Assembly: GCA_958295895.1 (NCBI GenBank) | Contig: CATQHI010000018.1 | Coordinates: forward strand, 1 to 43,089 | DNA length: 43,089 nucleotides | Direction of reading: 5' to 3' | Origin: Saprospiraceae bacterium | GTDB lineage: Bacteria > Bacteroidota > Bacteroidia > Chitinophagales > Saprospiraceae | Shown: one piece after another, positions 19,721 to 29,149 of the stretch | Layout: each line of letters opens with the position of its first letter | Position numbering within the stretch: position 1 is the first letter of the stretch | The notes under the pieces: model-generated | Told to the model about the DNA's origin: nothing | Databases searched by the model: none | Seen by the model: only the letters and a program-made list of their open reading frames with translations | Made by a program: the position numbers and the translations under genes

Positions 19721-22700
19721 TTACTCCGTAATCACGAAACGAACGCTGTGCAGATCGTCTCCATTTACGACCTGTAGGATGTAGGAGCCGGCCCGGTATC
19801 CGTCCAGCTCAAGCCGGTAAGTACCGATACTAGCCCGGGTAGTCATCTCATGAACGCGACCGGCAGCATCATAGATGCGCATCGTGACCTCGCCCTTGAA
19901 CGATTCGGGAATAGTGACCCGCACGTCACTGCCGCGGCTTGGATTGGGATATACCCCTACTTCATCGCGCTGGGGAGCCGTCCGGGCCGAAGCCTGGGGA
20001 ATTGATCCACCCGCTACGCTTGCACAGGCGGCCTGTAACTCGAAGGAACCGATGTCACGAGTACCGACTACAGACTGGCCGATCTGATCGGGCCGGTCGT
20101 CGTTAGGGTTACCGGCGCCGACTACGGGGCTACCGCAATTAGGCATGTAGGTGAAGGTCATGCCACCGTTATCCATCAGCATGCCAAGTTCAGCGGTCGG
20201 GCCGGAGACGTCGTTGCCGTCGGCTGCCAGGTCACTCCCGTCGATGTTGCCCAGGAAGTTGTATCCCCCGGAGTTTGCATCGCCGCCTCCGCGACTAAAG
20301 TTGGGGTCTTCGGCCGCGTCGTTATCGCTCAGGATGCTTCCCTGAATACTCAGACTAGCCACTCCACCCGTGCTACTTACTAAGTCGACGGATTGAGCAA
20401 TACCGCCACCGGCAGCAGCCGTATTGTCCACGATGGTCGTGTTGATGATGCTGGCACTAGCCACGTTTGCGATGCCTCCTCCCGATTCCGCGGTGTTGCC
20501 GCTGACGGTAGAAGCCAGCACGGAGAGCGAACCTCCGTCGTCATTGGCAATACCACCACCGGCGGTGGTGGCGGCGGCTCCGGCTACAGCGCTGGTCTGT
20601 AATACGTTGTCCGCGATGGTACTAGACGACACGTTCAGATCGCCACCGTTGTTGTAGATACCGCCTCCGGCGACGCGCTCACCCGTGCCGGCGCCGGCGG
20701 AAAGCACGGAGTTACCCGTGATAGACACGCCGGTCACTTCCATGAGGGCATCGGTCTGGTTCCACAGTCCACCGCCCTGGCTGAAGGCAACATTATTGGT
20801 TACCGAGCCGCCGTTGAAATCGACGGAACCTTCCGGATCCGAAACGTGGAGTGCGCCACCATTGCCGGGGTTGGCACCGGCATCATTACCGTCGTAGTCG
20901 ACATCGAATGATGAGTAGCTGCCTACGGCCACTTCTACGCCACCTCCGGCCCGGTTGGCCGTATTGGAGGATATGACAGACTCGATAACAATCACTTGGG
21001 AGGTGAGGAGTGGATCGGTGACATCACCGCCACTCAGGATACCCCCACCGCTGCCGGACGTACCAGTGGCACTGTTGTTGGTTATCTGGGTACTACCGGA
21101 CACCTCGACCGTACCGCCGTCGTTGTAAATTCCGCCACCACCCTGGATATTATCCGGGGCACCGTCACCGGCCGCTACGTTTCCGTCGATCACTGTGCTG
21201 AACACGGACATGTTGCCCTGGCCGTTCCAGAGGCCACCACCTTCGGCACCGGCGGTGTTGTTGCTCACGGAAGAGGTCTGGATGGAAGCATCACCGGCTC
21301 CGCCGACGTGAATACCGCCGCCGTTACCGGGGCTGGTCATGACCTCGTTGCTATCAATAGTGGAGCGCACGACGAATAATCCACCCAGCTCCCCGGATGC
21401 GTCCTCGACTCCGCCACCGGCGCGTTCGGCTTCGTTGGCATTTATAATGGCCTCGGTGACGGTCAGGATACCGCCCTCTGCGTTGAGCACACCACCGCCG
21501 CTACCAGCGGCACCATCGGCGACGTTACCCCTAATCTCCGTGTCTTCGTTGACATTCAGCGTTCCACCGTTATTGTAGATGCCGCCGCCGCCCATCGTGG
21601 CATCATCACCTGAGGCGGTGTTACCACTGACTATGACTTCGCGCACGTTCATCTCTCCCAGGTCGTTCCAGAGTCCGCCACCTTCTGAGGCTGCGATGTT
21701 TCCGTTGACGACACTACGCAGGATATTGAGGTTACCTGCGGCACCCACGTGGATACCGCCACCGTTGCCGGGGGCGCTGCTGGCAGTATTGTTGTTGATC
21801 CGGGAGCTTACGATTCGGCTGATAAAGGTAGGGCCGGAAGCGTCTTCCAATCCACCACCGGCACGATTGGCGGTATTACCCGCGATGGTCGCGTCGTTGA
21901 TACGTAGCATACCGGGCACCGGAGCGTCTTCGGTACCGCCCATGCCGTGAAAAATTCCACCGCCACTACCGGACTCTCCGGTAGCCGAGTTATCGAGGAT
22001 ACGGGTGTTGGGGTTGACCACTAGCATACCTCCGTTATTGTATACACCGCCGCCGCCTTCGGTAGCAGTGGCACCCTGTGCTTCGTTGTTAGCTACCAGC
22101 ACGGAGCGGATCGACATACGACCTACATCGTTCCAAAGGCCGCCGCCTTCGGAACCGGCAACGTTGAAGCTTACCGATCCACCGCGCATGTAGAAGCGAC
22201 CGCCGGAGCCCACGTGGATGCCACCGCCGTTGCCGGGATTGGTGGCCACGGTATTGCTATCGATCCGGGCGTTAAAGATGAGAAAGGAAGTCTCCGGGCC
22301 GGATGCGTCCTCGATACCGCCGCCGGCGCGGTTGGCCGTGTTGCTACTCACGGTAGCATCGTTGACCCGTAGGCTACCCCCTAGGTTGAGAATACCGCCG
22401 CCGCTACCTGCCTCACCGGTAGCCCGGTTGTTGGTCACGCGGGTATTGGGGTTGACGATCATGGTACCCGCTAGGTTGAAGAGGCCGCCACCGCCCGTGG
22501 TGCTGGCGTCGCCCTGTGCCTCGTTATTGTCGACCAGGGTGGAGCGAATGGTAAGCATTCCGGAGCCAAGCCAGATACCACCCCCTTCGTTACCGGCCGC
22601 GTTGTTACTAACCTCGCCACGGTAGACCATTACGTCGCCGTTGCCCCCTACGTGGATACCACCGCCGTTGCCGGGGCTCGTGTTTACTGTATTGCCGGTG

Positions 22701-23410
22701 ATCGTAGTAGCCACTACCTCAAAGGCCGTGGCACTATCTTCTCCTTCTCCCGAGGCATCCTCGATACCGCCACCGGCGCGATTAGCTTGGTTGTTACTGA
22801 TCATGGAATTTTTCACGATCAGGGTGCCACCGGGTTGATTGATGATGCCGCCACCGGAGCCGGAGGTGCCCAGTGCCGTGTTGTTGGTGATCAGGACACG
22901 GTTGAGAATTAGCGTACCCTCGGAAGAGATAGCTCCTCCACCCTGGTTAGCCGCATTTCCAGCAGCCGCACAGTCACTGATCGTAACGGTGTGGAGCGTA
23001 AGGCTGGCCACGTCACGAACGCGAATTCCTCCGCCGACGGCCGCAAAGCCATCCCGAATATACAGCCGGGTAATCCTTACCTGAGAAGTACCGAGGATCC
23101 GGAAGATCCGGCTATCGCTATCACCACTAAGCACCGTTTGGTCCATGCCATTGCCGACAATCGTAAGGTTCTTGTTTAAGATGACGAGCGCCTCTTCAAG
23201 CGTAAAAGTCGAACCATTGGTACTTGCTGCAAACACGATGGAATCACCGGAAGCCGCCGTACGAATAGCATTCCGTAAACTGCCTGCAGCCGGAGAATCT
23301 GCACTATCGCTAGTATTGGTAACCGTAATGGTGGCCGCCGTCAGTAGAGGCACCAGAGAAAAGAATAACAGCAGCGTAAACAGCCACCGTAAGGGGTAAA
23401 GCTTTGTCAT
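19721..23410 (-). CDS. T9SS-secreted Pmp-like beta-helix protein 1
   Basis: 1229 residues. Signal peptide MTKLYPLRWLFTLLLFFSLV ending near TAA, then mature TITVTNTSD. A long right-handed parallel beta-helix with repeated GGGI/L/V and NN motifs (GGGIHVG, GGGLWN, ANRAGGGIEDASG) resembles chlamydial polymorphic membrane proteins. Five copies of the ANRAGGG(I/L/V)E unit are spaced about 440-465 bp apart in DNA. Near the C-terminus is a choice-of-anchor Q-like part (LMDNGGMTFTYMPNCGSP, DIGSFELQ), and the last ~75 residues are a type A sorting domain (VYPNPSRGSDVRV to VRFVITE). It should be exported by Sec, then by the type IX system, and attached or released at the surface. Adhesion is the likely role (inference). 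A terminator follows at 19658-19686. Confidence 0.9.
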   Translation of the reverse strand: MTKLYPLRWLFTLLLFFSLVPLLTAATITVTNTSDSADSPAAGSLRNAIRTAASGDSIVFAASTNGSTFTLEEALVILNKNLTIVGNGMDQTVLSGDSDSRIFRILGTSQVRITRLYIRDGFAAVGGGIRVRDVASLTLHTVTISDCAAAGNAANQGGGAISSEGTLILNRVLITNNTALGTSGSGGGIINQPGGTLIVKNSMISNNQANRAGGGIEDASGEGEDSATAFEVVATTITGNTVNTSPGNGGGIHVGGNGDVMVYRGEVSNNAAGNEGGGIWLGSGMLTIRSTLVDNNEAQGDASTTGGGGLFNLAGTMIVNPNTRVTNNRATGEAGSGGGILNLGGSLRVNDATVSSNTANRAGGGIEDASGPETSFLIFNARIDSNTVATNPGNGGGIHVGSGGRFYMRGGSVSFNVAGSEGGGLWNDVGRMSIRSVLVANNEAQGATATEGGGGVYNNGGMLVVNPNTRILDNSATGESGSGGGIFHGMGGTEDAPVPGMLRINDATIAGNTANRAGGGLEDASGPTFISRIVSSRINNNTASSAPGNGGGIHVGAAGNLNILRSVVNGNIAASEGGGLWNDLGEMNVREVIVSGNTASGDDATMGGGGIYNNGGTLNVNEDTEIRGNVADGAAGSGGGVLNAEGGILTVTEAIINANEAERAGGGVEDASGELGGLFVVRSTIDSNEVMTSPGNGGGIHVGGAGDASIQTSSVSNNTAGAEGGGLWNGQGNMSVFSTVIDGNVAAGDGAPDNIQGGGGIYNDGGTVEVSGSTQITNNSATGTSGSGGGILSGGDVTDPLLTSQVIVIESVISSNTANRAGGGVEVAVGSYSSFDVDYDGNDAGANPGNGGALHVSDPEGSVDFNGGSVTNNVAFSQGGGLWNQTDALMEVTGVSITGNSVLSAGAGTGERVAGGGIYNNGGDLNVSSSTIADNVLQTSAVAGAAATTAGGGIANDDGGSLSVLASTVSGNTAESGGGIANVASASIINTTIVDNTAAAGGGIAQSVDLVSSTGGVASLSIQGSILSDNDAAEDPNFSRGGGDANSGGYNFLGNIDGSDLAADGNDVSGPTAELGMLMDNGGMTFTYMPNCGSPVVGAGNPNDDRPDQIGQSVVGTRDIGSFELQAACASVAGGSIPQASARTAPQRDEVGVYPNPSRGSDVRVTIPESFKGEVTMRIYDAAGRVHEMTTRASIGTYRLELDGYRAGSYILQVVNGDDLHSVRFVITE
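20920..22840 (-). repeat. Five ~450-bp units inside beta-helix gene 1
   Basis: The block coding ANRAGGGIEDASG recurs near 20940, 21405, 21843, 22308 and 22757, giving spacings of about 465, 438, 465 and 449 bp (about 146-155 residues). Each unit carries, in order on the minus strand, a GSGGGI block, the ANRAGGG block, a PGNGGGIHVG block, an EGGGLWN block and a GGGG(I/V)YNNGG block. Copies differ at many bases, so they are older than the repeats in the second gene. This regular layout would permit recombination between units. Confidence 0.85.
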
Positions 23411-23708
23411 AAAAACTGGGTTTAAAGATCAAGTTAAGGATGATGGCTACCCTCACACAGGGAGAGCAACTATTGTAAGTACGGTGCCGAAACGACACAC
23501 AGTTTCGCCCGTTACGGCGAAAAATTAGATTTAGGGAAGTTTTTCAAGCTAAGACACAATATAATGTGCTTCTTGCGGCTGACTGCGCTGGCGCGTATCG
23601 GCCCAAAAGGCTTTTTCATGAGATAGATCGGATGGGCACTTAGGCCAATCCGGCAGTTGAAGGGCATAAAGCAATCCGGTTGCATATGTTCATTCCCTAA
23701 TTGAGAAT
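23411..23708. other. 298-bp intergenic region between vWA gene and beta-helix gene 1
   Basis: This holds the 5' region of the 1229-residue gene. I see no convincing TAnnTTTG box; the best partial match on the minus strand is TAACTTGA near 23420-23430. Small hairpins are present: CGAAAC (23488-23493) with GTTTCG (23502-23507), and TTCGCC (23505-23510) with GGCGAA (23516-23521). An open frame at 23512-23742 starts inside the vWA gene and shows no protein features; I left it out. Confidence 0.5.
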
Positions 23709-25799
23709 TCAGTAGCCGCCGGTGTACCGCCTTAGCACCCACTCCCCGGTAAACAGCAGGAGCAGGAGGAAGAAGATACTGCGCAAGTTAAGGATTGTGC
23801 GCGTATTCACCGTCTCAAACAACAACGGTTTGACACTCCCCCCCGCAGCAAGGCGGTCGGGGAGCTCTTCGAGCTGAGTGGGCAGGAGGAAATCGCCGCC
23901 GTAGCGCTCGCTCAACTGCCGCAGCAGCCCGTGGTCTGCCTCTAGGCTGTAGCGCTCTACCTCTACGGCCTGTACACTGAAGCGGCCGGCGCTGACGAGT
24001 TCCTCCCCGCCGTCACTGGTCGTGGCGCGGTAGGCGTAACTCCCCACGGGCAGGGTGCCGGCATTGAGGGTATAAGCGTTGGTGGTACGGGTGAAGGTGT
24101 AGGGATACTCCTGCCCACCCGGACCGGTGATCACCACGCGGGCCTCGGGCTCATTCACGAGTTCGTAGCTGCTGTTGTATAACTCGGCATCGAGGCGTAC
24201 GGGCTCATTCTCGGCGAAGACGTTCTCGGGCAGACTGACGCGAAAGCGGCGCTTGTCCTCCTGTACGGTGAGGTACTGGGTAAGCTGACTGACCAGCTCG
24301 TCAAAGCGATCGTGGGTACCGCCGTCCAAGTAGTCGTAGAGCCGCCACTGCCAGAGGCCTGTACCAATCAGTATGCCGGTCCGTGCGCCCTGACTCTCCC
24401 CCACCACGAGCAGCGGATACTCCGTGTCTACCCGACCGATGCGCTGCCGCAGCACCACATTTGCCCCGGGCCCCGCCGCAAAGTTGCCAAAGGCCGCCGT
24501 AAGGGGGGGGAAGGAGGGTAAAAAGTCACGGAGCGCGTCACTCAGCGTGAAAGTAGTGAAGGGGTTTGCCAGCGTGACACTTACCTCGTTGCCCTGCACC
24601 TGCGCGCCGCCGCCCCCTAGGCTGACGAGTTCCTGTGCCGCATTGAAAAGGGGAGCCGGCACGGTGGGCCCGGTGATATACCAGGTTGGAACGGCCTCCT
24701 GCCGCATGGTTTCGAACAGGCCGGAGAGCCGCTGGGTCGCCGAGGGAAGCTGGTGCAGGATAACCAGATCGTAGTCCTGCACCCGGCCGGTAAAGCGGTC
24801 GGCGTAGGCGATGTCGACCTCGTTGTTCTGCCCGGTGCGGAGCGACTGCCGGAGGGCTGAAAGATCGGGATGGGGAGAAGCGGCCAGGACCAGGATCTTC
24901 TGCCGTGCGTCGAGTACGTCGACGAAAATATCGCGCTGGTTGTTGGCGGTGACGAGCTCGCCGGCTAGGGTAGATACGGCGATACGGTAGCGCTGCACCC
25001 CGGCCTCATCGGCGTCCAGCACTACCTCGCGGGTGGTGAAAAAGTCGGGCTGATCGATGGCGATGCGCTCGGTGTGCAGCTCCTCGTTGCCGCCCTCCCC
25101 GATGCGGGTGACGGTAAGCGTGGTGGCCTCGGCGCTGGCGTTGCGGGCGTTGACGTCGATCTGGATCGAGAACTGGTCGCCGAGGTAGGCAATGCGGTTG
25201 TGGAACACCCGGCTCACGCGTAGGTCGCGGCGTTGGGTTGTATCGCCGAGACCTATAGTGTACACGGGAGCCTGCAGGCCGAAGTCGCGGTAGGCCGGAT
25301 TACTGCCCTCGTTGTAGATGCCGTCGGTGGCCAGTACGACGGCGCCGAGGTTCTGGTTACCATAAACGTCGCTAATTTGGGAGAGGACGGCGTCGAGGTT
25401 GGTCTGCTTGTCGGTAAAGGTGAGGGGGCCGTCCTGGGTGGTGCCGCTGCCGAAGGTATAGGTGACCACATCGTACGATTCAGCAAGCTCGTCGCGCAGG
25501 GCATTCCAGCGGGCGGTGTAATCGGTGGTGTCGATTTCCAATCCGACGGACTCGCTCACGTCCTGAGCCAGCACCACGATGGGGTCCTGCTGATCGGTCT
25601 GTACGAAGCGCAGGAGGGGGGAGAGTAGCAGGGTGGCCAGCAGGCTGTAACCCAAAAAGCGCAGCACGGCCATGGTCCACACTAGCGCACGCGGCGCGGG
25701 GCTACCGGCGCGGAAGTACAGCAGCAGGGCCACCCCCAGCCCGGCCAGTGCACAGAGCACAAGGTACCAGATGGGATATTCAAAGGTGAGCGCTTGCAT
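23709..25799 (-). CDS. Membrane-anchored vWA-domain protein
   Basis: 696 residues. Two N-terminal membrane segments (residues 8-29 and 38-66), then a von Willebrand A domain beginning DPIVVLAQDVSESV, with a MIDAS DxSxS at residues 80-84, and VVLATDGIYNEGSNP. Beta-sandwich-like modules follow (DQFSIQIDVNARNASAE), a glutamine-amidotransferase-like LVILHQLPSATQRL region, and a final hydrophobic helix (SIFFLLLLLFTGEWVLRR). Widespread in Bacteroidota, with no established function that I know of. The gene follows the response regulator by 20 bp and is likely co-transcribed with it. Confidence 0.85.
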   Translation of the reverse strand: MQALTFEYPIWYLVLCALAGLGVALLLYFRAGSPAPRALVWTMAVLRFLGYSLLATLLLSPLLRFVQTDQQDPIVVLAQDVSESVGLEIDTTDYTARWNALRDELAESYDVVTYTFGSGTTQDGPLTFTDKQTNLDAVLSQISDVYGNQNLGAVVLATDGIYNEGSNPAYRDFGLQAPVYTIGLGDTTQRRDLRVSRVFHNRIAYLGDQFSIQIDVNARNASAEATTLTVTRIGEGGNEELHTERIAIDQPDFFTTREVVLDADEAGVQRYRIAVSTLAGELVTANNQRDIFVDVLDARQKILVLAASPHPDLSALRQSLRTGQNNEVDIAYADRFTGRVQDYDLVILHQLPSATQRLSGLFETMRQEAVPTWYITGPTVPAPLFNAAQELVSLGGGGAQVQGNEVSVTLANPFTTFTLSDALRDFLPSFPPLTAAFGNFAAGPGANVVLRQRIGRVDTEYPLLVVGESQGARTGILIGTGLWQWRLYDYLDGGTHDRFDELVSQLTQYLTVQEDKRRFRVSLPENVFAENEPVRLDAELYNSSYELVNEPEARVVITGPGGQEYPYTFTRTTNAYTLNAGTLPVGSYAYRATTSDGGEELVSAGRFSVQAVEVERYSLEADHGLLRQLSERYGGDFLLPTQLEELPDRLAAGGSVKPLLFETVNTRTILNLRSIFFLLLLLFTGEWVLRRYTGGY

Positions 25800-25819
25800 A
25801 ATGGGGGCTGGCGGCGAAT

Positions 25820-26503
25820 CTACTCCACGAACTTATAGCCAACGCCCCGTACGCTCAGGAAGTGTGTGGGGTTCTTCGGGTCGCGCTCGAAGTATTTGCG
25901 GAACGACAGAATGAAGTTGTCGATGGTGCGGGTGCTAGGGTAGACGTCGTAGCCCCACACCGACTGGAGGATCTGCTGACGGCTAACTACTTCCCCACGC
26001 CGTTCGGTCAGTAGCTTCAGCAGCATGGCCTCCTTCTTAGTCAGCGTAAAGGTGCCCTGGTTGCCGGTAGCCTCGTAGGTGGCGAAGTTGACGCGGTTGT
26101 CGCCGAAGGTGAATAGCTCGGGCTGTACTTCGGGCGATTTACTGGTGCGCTCAATGAGGCGATTGACCCGCAGCAGCAATTCCTCGAATACGAAAGGCTT
26201 GGTGAGGTAATCGTCGGCACCTTTCTTAAGTCCCTGGATACGGTCCTGCGCCTGGTCCTTGGCGGTCAGGAAGATGATGGGTGTATCACGGTTCGTGAGT
26301 CGGATCTGCTCCACGACCTGGAAACCACTAACCTCGGGCAGCATCACATCGACCACCATCACGTCGAAGTGCTGTCCGTCGGCATGCTTAAGTGCCTTGC
26401 GCCCATCCTCGGCGGTGACGACCTCGAAGCCCTCCAGCTCGAAGTTGAGCTTGACGGTGTCACGGATATTCTCTTCGTCTTCGACCAGGAGGATGCGGAG
26501 CAT
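25820..26503 (-). CDS. OmpR/PhoB-family response regulator
   Basis: 227 residues from the ATG at 26503 (MLRILLVEDEENIRDTV); a longer frame to 26533 adds a proline-rich stretch that is not typical. Receiver domain: acidic pair EDE, phospho-acceptor Asp in MVVDVMLPEVSGF (about residue 51), Thr in IIFLTAKD, Lys in YLTKPF. C-terminal winged helix: FTLTKKEAMLLKLLTERRGE, VSRQQILQSVWG, DNFILSFRKYFERDPKNP, SVRGVGYKFVE. No sensor kinase gene is next to it in this window. It is transcribed divergently from the gene at 26595. Confidence 0.95.
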   Translation of the reverse strand: MLRILLVEDEENIRDTVKLNFELEGFEVVTAEDGRKALKHADGQHFDVMVVDVMLPEVSGFQVVEQIRLTNRDTPIIFLTAKDQAQDRIQGLKKGADDYLTKPFVFEELLLRVNRLIERTSKSPEVQPELFTFGDNRVNFATYEATGNQGTFTLTKKEAMLLKLLTERRGEVVSRQQILQSVWGYDVYPSTRTIDNFILSFRKYFERDPKNPTHFLSVRGVGYKFVE

Positions 26504-26538
26504 GGGGGCTGGGGGGTTTGGGTGTTGGTACAACGGGG

Positions 26539-26572
26539 TTTGGGGAAAGGTTGTGGCAGACGACTTACCTTG
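26539..26572 (+). promoter_or_regulatory. Possible promoter for the 26595 gene
   Basis: TTTG at 26539-26542 and TACCTTG at 26566-26572, with a 23-bp spacer, partly match the Bacteroidota TTG/TAnnTTTG layout; the -7 box has one mismatch. CGACTTACC occurs twice (around 26561 and 26576), 15 bp apart, which could be a binding site. It falls between the divergent response regulator and the secreted protein gene. Confidence 0.3.
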
Positions 26573-26594
26573 ATCCGACTTACCATATCAGTAT

Positions 26595-27830
26595 ATGTTC
26601 CGTCTATTCTTACTCCTACTCCTTACCACCCCCCTAGCCGCCCAGTGGACCCCCGACCAAGTATACCGCGAATACCTCTGGGTCACCCCCCCCGAATTAG
26701 GCGAGGCCTTCCTACGCGTAGGCGGCCGCTTCGGCTACGCCGCCCAGCCCGGTAAGCTGCCCGATTCTTTACAACAAGATGACGTCCTGCTGTTCCCCCA
26801 GTCGCTGGACCTGGCCGGGGCCACCCGCGCCACGCTCACCCTCGAGAAGGTGCTGGGCCATGAAGACAGCCGCGATCTACGCGTAGCCATCAACGGCCAT
26901 ACGCCGATCTCGGTACCCGAGCCCGCCGATGTGCCCAAACCGCAGACCGAGTACATGTACCACACCGATGTCTCCGTAGACGTTCCCCTCGACCAGCTGC
27001 ACGAGGGTCACGATAACCGCTTCACCCTCACCCTCGATACCGCCCAGCGCTGGGGCTGGCCGCAAAACTTGTTCTACGCCGTCATCCTGCGCGTGTACTA
27101 CCCCGACGAGGCCGGCCCCGAGATTGACTATCCGCAGGACCGCAGCGTACCCCCCACCAGCTACCTATATATAAAGGATACAAAACCGGACGACCGGCTG
27201 GCCGATTACATCCTCATCGGGCGCGACGTAGACTGGTCGGGCCGCGGCGTGCAGCAGCGCAAGCACTGGCAGAGCCACCGGGGGGAGCCGCTGCATACTA
27301 TCGGTCGTAGTGAGAATGGAGTTAGCAATTTCGCCCAGGCTTGGGACACTGAGTGGCTCCCCACCCAGCAAGACTTTGGCGTACAGGCCCGGGTACTCGG
27401 GGCCGACGGCAAGTACCGCGTCAGTGCCCCCCTCGAAAAACTCACCCTGGCCCCCCGTCCCTACACGGTGGCCGTATACGGCGGGGAGGCGCCCCGCAAC
27501 TGGGTCACCCGCTCCGGTGCCTTCGAGCAGTCGATCGCGGTCAGCGATAGCATCGACCGGGCTACCGCCTTTCGGGTGAACTGGGTCAGCTGGTCGCCCT
27601 GCTACAGCAACGGCGTGTTTCTCAACGGCCACCTGATCTGGGACCGTACGGATGAATGCTACACCTTTGCTACCCACTCGCCGGAGTACCACGACCACGA
27701 CGTGAGCTACCTGCAGCAGGACGAGAACATCATTTCCACCGCCCTCACCCCCCTGTTTCGCGGACAGATGGTGCACGGCATGGAGGTACAGTGGCCGGGC
27801 ATGCAACTGCTGGTCAAGTACGGCAAGTAA
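26595..27830 (+). CDS. Secreted protein of unknown function
   Basis: 411 residues with a clear signal peptide (MFRLFLLLLLTTPLAAQ). I do not recognise the family. The mature part looks beta-rich: VLLFPQSLDLAGATRATLTL, DLRVAINGHTPISVPEPADV, VILRVYYPDEAGPEIDYP, YTVAVYGGEAPRNWV, NGVFLNGHLIWD. The phrase FLNGHLIWDR with VNWVSWSPC suggests a carbohydrate-binding-like or jelly-roll fold with a hydroxyl-rich surface (inference). No T9SS tail is visible. It is transcribed divergently from the response regulator, which might control it, and is 42 bp before the methyltransferase gene. Confidence 0.8.
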   Translation: MFRLFLLLLLTTPLAAQWTPDQVYREYLWVTPPELGEAFLRVGGRFGYAAQPGKLPDSLQQDDVLLFPQSLDLAGATRATLTLEKVLGHEDSRDLRVAINGHTPISVPEPADVPKPQTEYMYHTDVSVDVPLDQLHEGHDNRFTLTLDTAQRWGWPQNLFYAVILRVYYPDEAGPEIDYPQDRSVPPTSYLYIKDTKPDDRLADYILIGRDVDWSGRGVQQRKHWQSHRGEPLHTIGRSENGVSNFAQAWDTEWLPTQQDFGVQARVLGADGKYRVSAPLEKLTLAPRPYTVAVYGGEAPRNWVTRSGAFEQSIAVSDSIDRATAFRVNWVSWSPCYSNGVFLNGHLIWDRTDECYTFATHSPEYHDHDVSYLQQDENIISTALTPLFRGQMVHGMEVQWPGMQLLVKYGK

Positions 27831-27872
27831 CCTTTTTGGCCGTTCTTTGTCCTACTTTCGACTACCGCCTAC

Positions 27873-28424
27873 ATGAACAACTGGACTTTCTTTCGGGAAG
27901 CCGTGCGAAATTTTCGTTCCACCGGAGCGATCGCCCGCGCCTCCCCCCTGCTCATCAAACGGCTCATTGAGGCAGTCCCCTCCCATCGTCCCCTACGCGT
28001 GATCGAGCTCGGCCCCGGTGACGGCTGTATCACTACCGCCCTACTCGACCGGCTCCACCCCGGCAGTACCCTCACGGCCTTTGAGATCAACCCCGTCTTC
28101 GTCCGCCGCCTGCAGCAGCTACCCGATTCCCGGCTGCACGTGCATTCGGTTGGGGCTGAGCGGTTGTCGGAGCACTTCGCTCCCCAAAGCATTGATTTTG
28201 TCGTTTCCAGTCTGCCCCTCAGCATGATCCCCCAGGAGGTGAAGGAGGAGATCATCCGGCAGTCCCAGCGCGTACTCCGGCCCGGCGGGCAATTCCTCCA
28301 GTACCAGTATGCCCTCCAGGATTACGGTCTACTCAAGGACAGTTTCAACCGCGTCAACGTCAGTTTCACCCTAGCTAACCTGCCGCCGGCCTTCGTGTAT
28401 AGCTGTTCGTTGGGGCTGTCGTAA
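27873..28424 (+). CDS. Class I SAM methyltransferase, phospholipid N-methyltransferase-like
   Basis: 183 residues. N-terminal FFREAVRNFRSTGAIARASP is typical of the COG3963/PmtA-like group that methylates phosphatidylethanolamine. SAM motif I RVIELGPGDGCITTALLD, acidic motif II AFEINPVFVRRL, and motif IV VVSSLPLSMIPQEV follow. It is a soluble or membrane-associated enzyme. It follows the secreted protein by 42 bp and probably shares its transcript. Methylation of another substrate, such as rRNA, cannot be excluded. Confidence 0.82.
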   Translation: MNNWTFFREAVRNFRSTGAIARASPLLIKRLIEAVPSHRPLRVIELGPGDGCITTALLDRLHPGSTLTAFEINPVFVRRLQQLPDSRLHVHSVGAERLSEHFAPQSIDFVVSSLPLSMIPQEVKEEIIRQSQRVLRPGGQFLQYQYALQDYGLLKDSFNRVNVSFTLANLPPAFVYSCSLGLS

Positions 28425-28496
28425 TTCAGGGCGGGGCCGCGGGTGCAGAGAACGTGGCAGGGTCCCCACAATCAGAGGCCACTCAACCTTTATTCT

Positions 28497-29132
28497 TTAC
28501 TTAATCGTCACGCTACGAATGACCACATCCTGGGCCGGCCGGTCGTAGGCTCCCGTCTCTACCTCCGCGACTGCCTCCACCACCTCCATGCCACTAACTA
28601 CCTCCCCAAAAACGGTATAATCCTGATCCAGGCTCGGGCTGCCCCCCAGCTCCCGGTAGGCCTGCCGCTGCGCCTCGCTGTACTTAATATTTTTGATCCG
28701 CTCCAACTGATCGAGGGTCGCATCGTCGACCAACGTGCCGGTGACGATGTAGAACTGAGAGCCATTGCTTTTCTTTTCCGGATCACCCGGCGGCCGTGCG
28801 GCGGCGAGGGCTCCGTAGATGTGGGGGGCACCGATCTCGGCATCGAGCATATAGCCGGGTCCCCCCATGCCGAGCGTCTTTCCGGGCGCTGCTCCCTTAC
28901 TCAGTGGGTCACCGCCCTGGATCATGAAGCCGGGGATGACGCGGTGGAACAGGGTGCTATCGAAAAAACCCTCCTCGGCTAGTTTGATGAAGTTCTGGGT
29001 GTGGCCGGGGGTTTCGGGGTAGAGCAGGACCTCGACGTCGCCCAGGGTAGTGGAAATGATGGCGTGGGTAGGGCCTGAGGGCTGGCAGGCGGCAAGGGTA
29101 GTAAGACCGAAGAGGAGTAACAACTGACGCAT
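28497..29132 (-). CDS. Cyclophilin-type peptidyl-prolyl isomerase, lipoprotein
   Basis: About 211 residues from the ATG at 29132 (MRQLLLLFGLTTLAACQPSG), a lipoprotein signal with Cys at residue 16; a GTG at 29153 would extend it without benefit. Cyclophilin core: TTLGDVEVLLYPETPGHTQN, LFHRVIPGFMIQGGDP, GMGGPGYMLDAEI, SNGSQFYIVTG, VFGEVVSGMEVVEAVA. It should speed prolyl cis-trans isomerisation of proteins in the periplasm or at the outer membrane. It follows the 122-residue gene closely and probably shares its transcript. Confidence 0.93.
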   Translation of the reverse strand: MRQLLLLFGLTTLAACQPSGPTHAIISTTLGDVEVLLYPETPGHTQNFIKLAEEGFFDSTLFHRVIPGFMIQGGDPLSKGAAPGKTLGMGGPGYMLDAEIGAPHIYGALAAARPPGDPEKKSNGSQFYIVTGTLVDDATLDQLERIKNIKYSEAQRQAYRELGGSPSLDQDYTVFGEVVSGMEVVEAVAEVETGAYDRPAQDVVIRSVTIK

Positions 29133-29149
29133 AATGCGAAGGTACTGCC

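Noticed and set aside
23512..23742. 76-aa minus-strand frame
   Set aside because: Begins inside the vWA gene and has no recognisable signal, domain or start context.
27165..27806. 213-aa minus-strand frame
   Set aside because: Antisense to the secreted protein at 26595; composition follows the codon structure of the sense gene.
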